Positions 7,935-16,158 of a stretch of 64,000 nucleotides of DNA are shown here, one piece after another. Both the position numbers and the translations under genes were made by a program. The notes below the pieces were generated by a model that was not told the origin of the DNA, did no database searches, and worked only from the letters and a program-made list of their open reading frames with translations. The DNA is taken from the NCBI GenBank assembly GCA_020630295.1, contig JAHDBR010000003.1:1-64000 (forward strand), given 5' to 3'. This DNA is from Sphingomonadaceae bacterium (GTDB taxonomy: Bacteria; Pseudomonadota; Alphaproteobacteria; Sphingomonadales; Sphingomonadaceae). Each line of letters begins with the position of its first letter. The stretch's first letter is position 1.

Positions 7935-10256
7935 ATGGCATTCTGGCTCGCCCGCAAAAGAAACGGGCAAAATAGCGACTATATACAGCGTTTTGATCCG
8001 CGTTTCTGGACCGTAAATTTTCCGCGCCCGATGATGGCATCAGCTATCACCACGGCAGCAGACGAATTGCTGGTGACATGCGAGTTTTACCATGCGGGAG
8101 AGCTGGCCGGATTGATCTGGGATAGCGAGGACACGCTTGATCACCCGCTTCTTTCCTATGCAACCGACCGTGATTATTCGCACACGATACTTCGGTTTAA
8201 CTGGCGTTCAAACGGGCTCATCCCGCTGGACCAGCCCAATGGTCCGACTCTGACAATCGAAGGACGCGATGCTGCGGGCAATCCCCGCACATGGTATGTA
8301 CGCTTGTGGAACTATGCCGAGGGTTCACCAGAAAATGCCGCGATAACGTTGCCATTTTCGGAACTTGAAAGCGGCTATGGGCTGCCCGGCGAACCGATCT
8401 ATTCCGGTGACATCGACCGGATGTTTATTTCGCTCGTCCCGCCCGGCTATCAAGCAGGCAGCGTAACGCCATTTGCTGCAGTCAAGAACGCCGCCGTGAC
8501 AATTTCAAATGTGCATTGCGAGGGGCACCGCGCAATGTTGGACATTGGCGACATCATGTTGCCGGTTCACGGCGAACAAATGGCCACGGGCTATGATGAT
8601 GCGTATAACCAGACGCCGCAGCGCCTGCTGCGAAACATCCGCGGTTTAGGCTATCGCGGGCGCATTTTGCATTATGTCGGAATGAGCCATTTCTTCGCGC
8701 TGGAAGATAGCGGAGGGCGCAAGGTCGCAAGCGCGAATGGCAAGCTTTCTAAGGCTGCAAACCGCTGGCACCGGTCGTTCTTTGAAGCGTGTAGCGCGCA
8801 AAGATATGATGTCGTTTGCTCGCTCTCATACGAATTGCTGGCGGATCATTGCCCCGATCAATGGCAGCAGCGGGCCTATGACGGCGAAGCGGGGCGAACG
8901 GGCTGGGTCCCGCCCTCTGCGCTGTTATCGCCAGCGAACACCGCCGCGATGGGCTGGCTGCAATCGGTGGCGCAAAATTTTGTGTCATTACTCACCCGCG
9001 CGGGTTTGCCTGTGCTGTTTCAAATTGGCGAGCCATGGTGGTGGGTCACCACTGACGGCAAGCCGTGTCTGTATGACGCAGCCGCAATCGCAGCATTTGG
9101 AGGGGACCCGCCGGTAATTGCGAACATGCGGAGTTTGATGACGCCGGCACAAACAGATTTGCTCGATCAGGCAGGCAGCTTGCTCGCCGCGTCAACCGCA
9201 GATCTTGCACAAGCTGTCAAAGACGCGAGCAACGGCGAAGCTGAAATTCTGTTATTGGCATTTACTCCGACCATCCTTGATCCAGAAATGCCTGAGCTCA
9301 AGCGCGCCAATGTTCCAGTGGGATGGGCTTATCCTGCTTTCGACCGCCTGCAATTGGAGGATTACGATTGGCTGACGGAGGGCAATGATGCCCGCCGCCG
9401 TGCCGCCTATGCAGAATTTGATGCACGGCTCGGCTACCCGATTGAGACCCAGGATTACCTGTCTGGCTTCGTATTGCAGCCTGAAGATGCTGACACATAC
9501 TGGCCGCGCATAGACGCCGGTCTGGATGAAGCTGCGGCCCGCGACGTTAGCCAGCGATATGTCTGGGCGCTCCCGCAAATTACCCGCGATGGCTATACAC
9601 GCCTCGCCTTGAATGAGGAAAACCCCGTGCAAGCATTTGATGATGTTATCTACCCGCTCGCTTTGGGCCGGGATGCTGGGGTCAGCCCCGAATTTTCGAC
9701 CAATGTGGCGGTCACCTCATCGGGTCACGAACGCCGCAATTCATTGTGGTCAGACGCGCGTCTCAGGTTTGACGTGGGCCCTGGTTTGCGGTCCGAAAAC
9801 GAACTTGGAACTCTACTCGGCTTTTTCCGGGCTCGGCGCGGTGCTGCACGGGGATTTCGTTTGGAAGACCCATTTGATTTCAGTTCGAACGGAATGACCG
9901 GCACACCGGCTTCAGGCGATCAAAAACTTGGCCTTGGTGACGGTTTGAAGGCCAGTTTCCAACTGGTCAAAAATTACGGCGCCGGTGACGAACCGCAAAT
10001 CCGGCCAATCACGCGCCCGCGTCAAGATACCATCAGTATAAGTATCGACGGATTGGAAAACTTCGATTGGGAGCTGGGGCAAGGCGGCATTATCACCTTC
10101 CAAACCGCCCCGCCTGATGGCGCTGAAGTGACCGCCGGGTTCCTATTCGACGTACCTGTGCGTTTTGCCGAGGACCGCCTGGATATAACCGGAGCTGCTT
10201 TCACGGCGGGAGAGGCTCCGTCCGTTCCGCTGATCGAAATTCGTGAAGCGACATGA
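7935..10256 (+). CDS. GTA distal tail protein, DUF2460 fused to a large N-terminal domain
   Basis: The C-terminal region (about residues 560-773) matches DUF2460/TIGR02217, with FDDVIYPLALGRDA and GFRLEDPFDF. That is the whole of RcGTA g12, which is only about 210 residues. The preceding 560 residues are extra. They hold several Trp-rich segments, including PVLFQIGEPWWWV near 355-370, and look like a TIM-barrel or glycoside-hydrolase-like fold. The protein probably forms the tail tip ring and reaches out to the cell surface. It overlaps the hub gene by four bases. The barrel assignment is inference. Confidence 0.82.
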   Translation: MAFWLARKRNGQNSDYIQRFDPRFWTVNFPRPMMASAITTAADELLVTCEFYHAGELAGLIWDSEDTLDHPLLSYATDRDYSHTILRFNWRSNGLIPLDQPNGPTLTIEGRDAAGNPRTWYVRLWNYAEGSPENAAITLPFSELESGYGLPGEPIYSGDIDRMFISLVPPGYQAGSVTPFAAVKNAAVTISNVHCEGHRAMLDIGDIMLPVHGEQMATGYDDAYNQTPQRLLRNIRGLGYRGRILHYVGMSHFFALEDSGGRKVASANGKLSKAANRWHRSFFEACSAQRYDVVCSLSYELLADHCPDQWQQRAYDGEAGRTGWVPPSALLSPANTAAMGWLQSVAQNFVSLLTRAGLPVLFQIGEPWWWVTTDGKPCLYDAAAIAAFGGDPPVIANMRSLMTPAQTDLLDQAGSLLAASTADLAQAVKDASNGEAEILLLAFTPTILDPEMPELKRANVPVGWAYPAFDRLQLEDYDWLTEGNDARRRAAYAEFDARLGYPIETQDYLSGFVLQPEDADTYWPRIDAGLDEAAARDVSQRYVWALPQITRDGYTRLALNEENPVQAFDDVIYPLALGRDAGVSPEFSTNVAVTSSGHERRNSLWSDARLRFDVGPGLRSENELGTLLGFFRARRGAARGFRLEDPFDFSSNGMTGTPASGDQKLGLGDGLKASFQLVKNYGAGDEPQIRPITRPRQDTISISIDGLENFDWELGQGGIITFQTAPPDGAEVTAGFLFDVPVRFAEDRLDITGAAFTAGEAPSVPLIEIREAT

Positions 10257-11068
10257 GCGTAGTTTTCTTCCGCAACGAGCTGGAAGGTGTTGCCAATTTC
10301 TGGCGTATTTTCCGGCGAGATGGCGCAGCGCTTGCCTTCACCAGTCACGATCGCGATCTGTGGTTTGACGGAATGCTGCACCGCGCCGCGCCAGGTATGG
10401 TGCCAAGCGCAATTCGCCGCACGGCAGACCTGTCTGCGGATAGCGCAGAGGTTGAAGGCGTGCTGTCACACGATGCCATCACTTCGCACGATCTTGCAGC
10501 CGGACGCTATGATGATGCGGCCATTATAATTGGCGCGGTGAACTGGGAAACGCTGGAGAGTGCTGCTCTCTATCACGGATCATTGGGCGGCATTGCCGAG
10601 GATGGTGAAAGCTTCCGGGCTGAATTAAGATCATCCAAGGCCCTGCTTGGCCACGACTACATCCCGCGCACCAGCCCGACTTGCAGAGCCAAATTCTGCG
10701 GTCCGGGATGCACTTTGGCCGCCGTCCGCTTCACTTTAGATGCCACCATTGTATCGTTCAACCTAGAGGAGAACGCTGTCACACTTGATGTTGGCAACCC
10801 GTCTGACTTTATATTTGGAAGACTGCGCTGGTTGAACGGACCGCAGACAGGCATCTCCTCGATCATTCTGGCGAACGGACCCGCAGGTCTCGTGCTCGAC
10901 ACGCCGCTGCCAGACACTGCCGTCATCGGGCAAACTGTCGAACTGCGCGAAGGATGCGACCGCAGACTGGCCACTTGCACCACACGGTTTGCCAATGCCG
11001 TCAATTTCCAAGGCGAACCGTTCTTGCCCGGAAACGATCTGCTGGCGCGGTATCCGGTGACTGCATAA
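10253..11068 (+). CDS. GTA tail hub protein (DUF2163/BR0599)
   Basis: This 271-residue protein carries the DUF2163 N-terminal half and a C-terminal phage_BR0599-like half. Cysteines group as CRAKFCGPGC near residue 142 and as GCDRRLATC near 240, a pattern typical of the tail hub, where they may bind an iron-sulfur cluster. It corresponds to RcGTA g13. The start overlaps the distal tail gene and the stop shares a base with the next ATG. Confidence 0.88.
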   Translation: MSVVFFRNELEGVANFWRIFRRDGAALAFTSHDRDLWFDGMLHRAAPGMVPSAIRRTADLSADSAEVEGVLSHDAITSHDLAAGRYDDAAIIIGAVNWETLESAALYHGSLGGIAEDGESFRAELRSSKALLGHDYIPRTSPTCRAKFCGPGCTLAAVRFTLDATIVSFNLEENAVTLDVGNPSDFIFGRLRWLNGPQTGISSIILANGPAGLVLDTPLPDTAVIGQTVELREGCDRRLATCTTRFANAVNFQGEPFLPGNDLLARYPVTA

Positions 11069-11478
11069 TGGCGGATGCCGCTGCCTTCGCGCTGGCAGCA
11101 GAACAGCTTGTCGGCACACGGTTCCGTTTGCGCGGAAGGCGGGCAGAAACCGGTATCGATTGCGTCGGACTGGTGCTTCTGGCCCTTAGAAATTCCGGCC
11201 GCACTGCACCGGATGTAACCGGTTACGGTCTGCGCAATCACGACTACTCTTTCCTGCCTGCCATTGCCGACGCCACAGGGTTTGAAACTGTCGATAGTAA
11301 AGTAGCCATTGGTGATGTTCTAGTCGTCACACCGGGGCCAGCGCAGCGGCACTTATTGATCGCATCGGCAAGGCATCACTTCATCCATGCACACGCAGGG
11401 ATTGGCAAAGTCGTGCGGATGCCTGGCCCGATTTCGTGGCCCATCACAAACATCTACCGCCTTAAACAGGGAACCTGA
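11068..11478 (+). CDS. GTA NlpC/P60 tail-tip peptidase
   Basis: From the ATG at 11068 (TAATG overlap with the hub gene) the protein has 136 residues. The NlpC/P60 core is visible: catalytic Cys in GIDCVGLVLLAL near residue 30, His in RHHFIHAHAG near residue 106. It corresponds to RcGTA g14, thought to cut peptidoglycan during DNA entry. A longer reading from 10954 would lie within the hub gene and is rejected. Confidence 0.88.
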   Translation: MADAAAFALAAEQLVGTRFRLRGRRAETGIDCVGLVLLALRNSGRTAPDVTGYGLRNHDYSFLPAIADATGFETVDSKVAIGDVLVVTPGPAQRHLLIASARHHFIHAHAGIGKVVRMPGPISWPITNIYRLKQGT

Positions 11479-11481
11479 AAC

Positions 11482-13653
11482 ATGGCTACATTGATTCTCA
11501 GCGCTGTCGGCACTGCGATCGGCGGACCGATAGGCGGCGCGATTGGCGCCTTTGCGGGGCAACAAATCGATCAGGCTATCTTTGCAGGCGGCGGAACGCG
11601 AGAAGGGCCGAAGCTTAAAGATCTGTCTATCACAACATCGACGTATGGCGCGCCCATCTCGCAGCATTTCGGAAAGATGCGCGTCGGGGGAACAATCATC
11701 TGGGCGACCGATCTGGTCGAAAATTCTGAAAAGAGCGGCGGCGGCAAAGGTAGCCCGAGTACGCGAAACTATAGCTACACAACATCAATGGCAGTCGCAC
11801 TCGGCAGCCGTCCAATTGCCGGAATTGGCCGCATCTGGGCGGACGGCAATCTATTGCGCGGGGCTTCCGGTGATCTGAAATCGCCAGGGCAAATGCGCTT
11901 TTATTCTGGTTTCGGCGATCAACCGGTCGATCCGTTGCTTGCCGCGGCGATCGGCGCGCAATGTCCGGCCTATCGCGGATGTGCTTATGTGGTCTTTGAA
12001 GATCTCTCACTGGAGGATTTTGGCAACCGGATTCCTGCTCTTACGTTCGAGATATTGGATGATGCTTCATCAATCAGCCTCGCCGACATAGTGACCACAG
12101 CCAATCAGCCCATCACGGCGCAGGTTGCATTGCCTGAATTGAGCGGGGTCAGTTACGAAGGTGGATCGCTTGCCAACGTAATCGGAGCCATTGAGCAGCT
12201 ATATCCGATCTACACCAATTCCGGGGCAGAGACATTGTCGATTGCTTCGGGTCTAGAAACGGACTCGCCGGTAAAGACGCTTCCAACGCAGACTGCCACT
12301 TGGAAGGAACCTGATACCGGCTCGCCCGACGGATTGCTGTCAGAGCGGGATGGCGAGGCCAAGCGCGGCATTTCTGCGCTGAGATATTACGATACTGCCC
12401 GTGACTACCAGCCCGGGATCCAACGGACCGCCGGGCCTTTGGAACGCGGTGCGGAAACTGTGATCGAATTCCCCGGCTCACTAAGTTCTCAGGCCGCAAG
12501 CAGCTTAATTGATCGCGCTTCGCATACAGACAGGTGGGCCAAACAGACTATTCGGTACAGGCTCGCTGAGCTGGACCCTGCGTTAGTCCCTGGCTCTGTG
12601 GTCAACATACCGGACCGGACAGGCAATTGGCTGCTATCATCATGGGAATGGCGCGAAAGCGGGATCGAGCTGGAACTAAAGCGTCTGCCGCCCCGAATGC
12701 AGTCTCAATCTGCAGGCGATGCCGGCGCAATTCCCTTGCCCGCTGATCAGACCGTGCCCCCTACGCATATAAGGGGGTTTGAATTGCCATGGGACGGGTA
12801 TGGCGATCCCGCCCGTTCGAGTGTCTACGCGGCAGTATCAGCGCAAAATGACAGCTGGGCGGGCGCCGCGTTATTTGTCGGCACTGGCACTGCGCTTTCC
12901 GAAGTTGGAACGAGCGGCCGGGTTCAGTCCGTAATGGGAGTGACCGATACCGATCTGCCAGCTTCCCATGCGATTGTAATCGACCGCAGCGCCGCTGTGG
13001 AGGTTTCGCTAATTTCAGAGGATATGACGTTCAGCAACGCCACTCCAAGAGAGCTTGCCAATGGCAGCAACCGGTTGCTGCTGGGAGAAGAGATCGTACA
13101 ATTTTGCAATGCAGAAATGATCGCACCTTCCCGTTGGAAGCTATCCGGATTGTTGCGCGGTAGAGGGGGGACGGAACATATCGCCGCGTCGGGTACGGAA
13201 GCCGGGGCGCAGGTCACCCTGCTCGACGGAAATCTGATAGCATTGAAGCCGGAGGATGTTGCTAACCATACCGATATTTATGCAATAGGCCGCGGTGATT
13301 CAGATCCGGCCGCCTCGAAAATTGAAGCGCAAGGCAGAAGCAGCCAGCCACTTTCTCCGGTCCATCCCCGCAACACAATTTTGAGTAATGGCGATTTTCG
13401 ATTCTGCTGGACCAGGCGCGCCCGGGGGGCATGGGGCTGGCCGGACACGACTGACATACCGCTTAATGAAGAACGCGAACGCTACCGTGTTGGCGTGGGT
13501 GACGATGATGCAGAGGCCAGCTGGGAAGTAGAAATTCCGGAAATCCAGCTCACAGCCGCGCAACTCGCTGCGCACACTGGCAAACGAATCTGGGTCGTCC
13601 AGCTAGGCCGATTCGCGCAATCTGCGCGACTTGATTTGGGCATAGTCACGTAA
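11482..13653 (+). CDS. GTA baseplate/host-specificity protein (g15-like, short form)
   Basis: This 723-residue protein starts with a Gly/Ala-rich hydrophobic segment (residues 1-35, GTAIGGPIGGAIGAFAGQQ), as in the megatron gp15 of RcGTA. The tail-protein region containing LEDFGNRIPALTFEI and a phage tail 3-like C-terminal half follow. RcGTA gp15 is around 1300 residues and carries an internal TIM-barrel domain; here that span appears absent. The gene starts three bases after the peptidase gene. It should form the membrane-contacting tail tip. Confidence 0.85.
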   Translation: MATLILSAVGTAIGGPIGGAIGAFAGQQIDQAIFAGGGTREGPKLKDLSITTSTYGAPISQHFGKMRVGGTIIWATDLVENSEKSGGGKGSPSTRNYSYTTSMAVALGSRPIAGIGRIWADGNLLRGASGDLKSPGQMRFYSGFGDQPVDPLLAAAIGAQCPAYRGCAYVVFEDLSLEDFGNRIPALTFEILDDASSISLADIVTTANQPITAQVALPELSGVSYEGGSLANVIGAIEQLYPIYTNSGAETLSIASGLETDSPVKTLPTQTATWKEPDTGSPDGLLSERDGEAKRGISALRYYDTARDYQPGIQRTAGPLERGAETVIEFPGSLSSQAASSLIDRASHTDRWAKQTIRYRLAELDPALVPGSVVNIPDRTGNWLLSSWEWRESGIELELKRLPPRMQSQSAGDAGAIPLPADQTVPPTHIRGFELPWDGYGDPARSSVYAAVSAQNDSWAGAALFVGTGTALSEVGTSGRVQSVMGVTDTDLPASHAIVIDRSAAVEVSLISEDMTFSNATPRELANGSNRLLLGEEIVQFCNAEMIAPSRWKLSGLLRGRGGTEHIAASGTEAGAQVTLLDGNLIALKPEDVANHTDIYAIGRGDSDPAASKIEAQGRSSQPLSPVHPRNTILSNGDFRFCWTRRARGAWGWPDTTDIPLNEERERYRVGVGDDDAEASWEVEIPEIQLTAAQLAAHTGKRIWVVQLGRFAQSARLDLGIVT

Positions 13654-13699
13654 ACTGGCGGAGATTTTCGGGCTTACCCCAACTAAATTGGAGAGAATT

Positions 13700-14158
13700 A
13701 TGACAACCCCCTTACCGTTCAGCGGTTCTTCGACACGCTTCAGCTTACCTTTCTTATTCGCCGGCCAGTCCCAGAAGGAGTTTTTCTTCAACGAATCAGT
13801 CGCCCGGATCGACATAATGGTCCAGGCGACTGTACTCGGAGAGACCGAGCAGGAACCCCAGAATCCGGCAGATGGAGACGCTTGGTTGATCGGAGAGAAT
13901 CCGATCGGCGACTGGTCGGAAAAAGCTGGACATATAGCGGGACGACAAGCGGGAGTGTGGCATTACTTCGAACCGCAAGAAGGGATGCAGATTTACGACA
14001 AAACAGCCCGACAAATCGTGTCGTTTAGAAATGGCTGGATCCGAATATTTGCGCCAGACATCCCTTCTAGCGGTGCCGTGCAGGATACCGAATTACGAAC
14101 CGCTTTTGCCCAATTGTTAGAAAGCCTTGCAGAGACAGGTATTTTTCCCGTAACATAA
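13700..14158 (+). CDS. DUF2793 protein, likely GTA tail-fibre accessory
   Basis: This 152-residue protein matches DUF2793: FSLPFLFAGQSQKEFFFNESVARID at the start, then NPADGDAWLIG and a Trp-containing beta region (GVWHYFEPQEGMQIYD). The ATG at 13700 has GGAGAGA upstream. DUF2793 genes are found at the end of GTA and phage tail modules, where they probably contribute to fibres or surface binding. It is the last gene of the cluster; no terminator is seen after it. The role is inferred from position. Confidence 0.75.
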   Translation: MTTPLPFSGSSTRFSLPFLFAGQSQKEFFFNESVARIDIMVQATVLGETEQEPQNPADGDAWLIGENPIGDWSEKAGHIAGRQAGVWHYFEPQEGMQIYDKTARQIVSFRNGWIRIFAPDIPSSGAVQDTELRTAFAQLLESLAETGIFPVT

Positions 14159-14160
14159 TT

Positions 14161-14185
14161 GGAACAGTTTGACTGCAATGACGTT
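14161..14185 (+). promoter_or_regulatory. Candidate EcfG general-stress promoter
   Basis: GGAAC (14161-14165) and CGTT (14182-14185) are separated by 16 bases, which fits the alphaproteobacterial EcfG/SigT promoter pattern. It points towards the ompA-type gene at 14348. A sigma-70-like TTGACT at 14169-14174 overlaps it, but its -10 is poor. The inference rests on the motif alone. Confidence 0.45.
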
Positions 14186-14236
14186 GAGGGCTCGATAAGG
14201 TAAGAATTATCAAGTTTTACGCGGCGGCAGCGCAAA

Positions 14237-14282
14237 GAGAGGCTTTCTTGCAACAGTTGCCTTGATTGATCGCTTGCCTCTC
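14237..14282 (+). repeat. Inverted repeat in the ompA leader
   Basis: GAGAGGC (14237-14243) and GCCTCTC (14276-14282) can pair around a 32-base loop. A second small stem, GCCAC (14306-14310) with GTGGC (14314-14318), lies 30 bases before the start. The stretch 14159-14347 holds no gene; it appears to be a structured 5' leader for the outer membrane protein. Confidence 0.45.
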
Positions 14283-14347
14283 AGAGTAGGAAAAGTTAGA
14301 AAACCGCCACTTGGTGGCACAATTCTGCTAAAAAGGGGAAATATATA

Positions 14348-15475
14348 ATGCGGAAACTCGTCATAGGAATGGCGATGGCCTCTACGGCCCTTGCATCGCC
14401 TACCCTCGCCCGCGACGGCCAATGGTACGTCGAGGTCGGTGGTGGACCGATGATCGTTGAAGATCTGGATATTGATCTGGACAATGGAACTGACACTATC
14501 GGTGTTGATAACGACACTGGTTATGACTTCGGCGGTATCGTCGGTTATGACTTCGGTGCTTTCCGTCTGGAAACAGAAGTCAGCTACCGTGAAGCTGATA
14601 TCACAAACCTTTCGGTCGGTAATGCAGGTCTTCCTGGCATTGTTGCTCCGAACACAACTGGCGCTGGCTCTTTCCCAGCGCGAGGCGACATCAACGAACT
14701 CAGCTTCATGCTGAACGGTTTGTTCGATTTCGGTCCCGATGATGGCCTGCAAGGCTTCCTCGGCGGCGGTGTTGGTGTTGCGCGTACAGATTTGCACGCA
14801 AACGCTAACCCACGCACAACTGGTGCGTTCGATGATTCGGACAGCGGTTTCGCTTGGCAACTGCTTGCGGGCGTTCGCGCTCCATTGAGCGATAGCTGGG
14901 ATGTTGGTCTCCGGTACCGTATGTTTACTGCTGAAAACGTAAACATTGTGGATCGCTTTGGTCGTGAGCTTAGTTCAACTCCGCGTACGCACTCGCTGCT
15001 CGGTACGTTGACTTACAACTTCGGTGGTGAGGCTCCGCCTCCACCGCCACCACCGCCACCGCCACCGCCACCACCTCCACCACCGCCGCCACCTCCACCG
15101 CCGCCACCGGCACCGGAAGTAGTGTGTAACAAAGGACCGTACATCGTGTTCTTCGAGTGGGATCAGTCGGATATCACTCCTGAGGCTGCAACAATCCTGA
15201 ACAACGCTGCATCGCAATATGCGAACTGCGGTAGTGCTTCGGTAATGCTTGCTGGTCACGCTGATGCGTCTGGCGCCAAAACTTACAACGTCGGTCTTTC
15301 CGAACGTCGTAACGCTTCGGTGACAAACTATCTTGCGGGTCGTGGTGTCCCGACCGGTCGCATCACTAGTGAAGCGTTTGGTGAGACAGCACTTCGCGTA
15401 CCGACAGCTGACGGTGTTCGCGAACTGCAAAACCGTCGTGTTGAAGTTACTTATGGTCCGGGTTCGGGCATGTAA
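14348..15475 (+). CDS. OmpA-family outer membrane porin with polyproline linker
   Basis: The 375-residue protein has a signal peptide ending near TLARDG (residue about 23), an eight-strand beta-barrel domain (about 24-225), a run of 25 prolines (about 230-254), and a C-terminal OmpA peptidoglycan-binding domain with two Cys near 260 and 298, then LAGHADASGAKTYNVGLSERRN and RITSEAFGE. It anchors the outer membrane to the cell wall. The start is preceded by AAAAGGGGAA. A strong terminator follows the gene. It is not part of the GTA cluster by expression signals. Confidence 0.92.
   Translation: MRKLVIGMAMASTALASPTLARDGQWYVEVGGGPMIVEDLDIDLDNGTDTIGVDNDTGYDFGGIVGYDFGAFRLETEVSYREADITNLSVGNAGLPGIVAPNTTGAGSFPARGDINELSFMLNGLFDFGPDDGLQGFLGGGVGVARTDLHANANPRTTGAFDDSDSGFAWQLLAGVRAPLSDSWDVGLRYRMFTAENVNIVDRFGRELSSTPRTHSLLGTLTYNFGGEAPPPPPPPPPPPPPPPPPPPPPPPPPAPEVVCNKGPYIVFFEWDQSDITPEAATILNNAASQYANCGSASVMLAGHADASGAKTYNVGLSERRNASVTNYLAGRGVPTGRITSEAFGETALRVPTADGVRELQNRRVEVTYGPGSGM
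15035..15109 (+). repeat. CCN repeat tract encoding 25 consecutive prolines
   Basis: Twenty-five uninterrupted proline codons (a mix of CCG, CCA and CCT) join the barrel and the OmpA domain. The mixed codons make it a protein-level repeat, although shared CCACCG units suggest growth by slippage. Translation of such a run depends strongly on elongation factor P. Confidence 0.95.
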
Positions 15476-15500
15476 TTTCGCTAAGGCGATAAAAATCTTG

Positions 15501-15532
15501 AAAGGGGCTGGAGCGATCCGGCCCCTTTTTTG
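15501..15532 (+). terminator. Intrinsic terminator of the ompA-type gene
   Basis: AAAGGGGCTGG (15501-15511) pairs with CCGGCCCCTTT (15518-15528) with one G-T pair and a six-base loop, followed by a T-run. It lies 25 bases after the stop codon and separates the porin from sodC. Confidence 0.92.
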
Positions 15533-15567
15533 TTATATCTTCAACGAGACACTGTTGGAGAAAAGTA

Positions 15568-16131
15568 ATGTCCGATTTGAGAAACCCATTGGCGTCCGCC
15601 CTCGCCCTTGCTTTGGTAGCTTGTGGCAATCCGGCTTCTGATACCGATGCACGCGCCGAATCACAGGAGCTAACGACCGCGCCTTCCTTAGCGGTTGCAT
15701 CCCTTACCTTGGCTAACGGTGCACCAGCAGGTGAAGTTCACCTCCTTCAAACCGGTGAAACCCTCTCACTAAAAGGTTCGATCTCAAACATTCCGCCCGG
15801 ACCACATGGGTTTCATTTGCACATGGTCGGTGACTGTACAGCGCCTGACTTCAAGTCAGCCGAAGGTCATTTGAACCCTTACAATGCGACACATGGCAAG
15901 GTATCCGAAGGCGGTAAGCATCTTGGCGACCTGGATAATTTACTCGTGGATGAAACTGGCCTAGCGCGCATCGATGTTACAATCGCGGGTACCGCAATGG
16001 AAAGCTTGCCTCACATCATGGACGCTGACGGAACCTCAGTGATGATCCACGCTGACGCGGACGACTACAAGTCCGATCCTGCAGGGGCAGCAGGTCCGAG
16101 AATCGCGTGCGGAGTACTCAACCCAGTCTGA
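15568..16131 (+). CDS. sodC: Cu/Zn superoxide dismutase, lipoprotein type
   Basis: This 187-residue protein converts superoxide to peroxide in the envelope. A hydrophobic leader ends in a lipobox, LVAC (Cys near residue 19), so it is probably a membrane-anchored lipoprotein. Metal ligands are visible: HLH within GPHGFHLHMVGDC, GHLNP, KHLGDL and MIHADADDY; the C-terminal GPRIACGV carries the family disulfide Cys, paired with that of GDC. It stands alone between the ompA terminator and a convergent transporter gene. Confidence 0.92.
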   Translation: MSDLRNPLASALALALVACGNPASDTDARAESQELTTAPSLAVASLTLANGAPAGEVHLLQTGETLSLKGSISNIPPGPHGFHLHMVGDCTAPDFKSAEGHLNPYNATHGKVSEGGKHLGDLDNLLVDETGLARIDVTIAGTAMESLPHIMDADGTSVMIHADADDYKSDPAGAAGPRIACGVLNPV

Positions 16132-16158
16132 CTAGCTGGGTAGATCGTAATCTAACGG

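Noticed and set aside
1-14158. Active prophage
   Set aside because: There is no integrase, excisionase, repressor, lysis or replication gene, and the order is that of RcGTA-like clusters; a GTA fits better.
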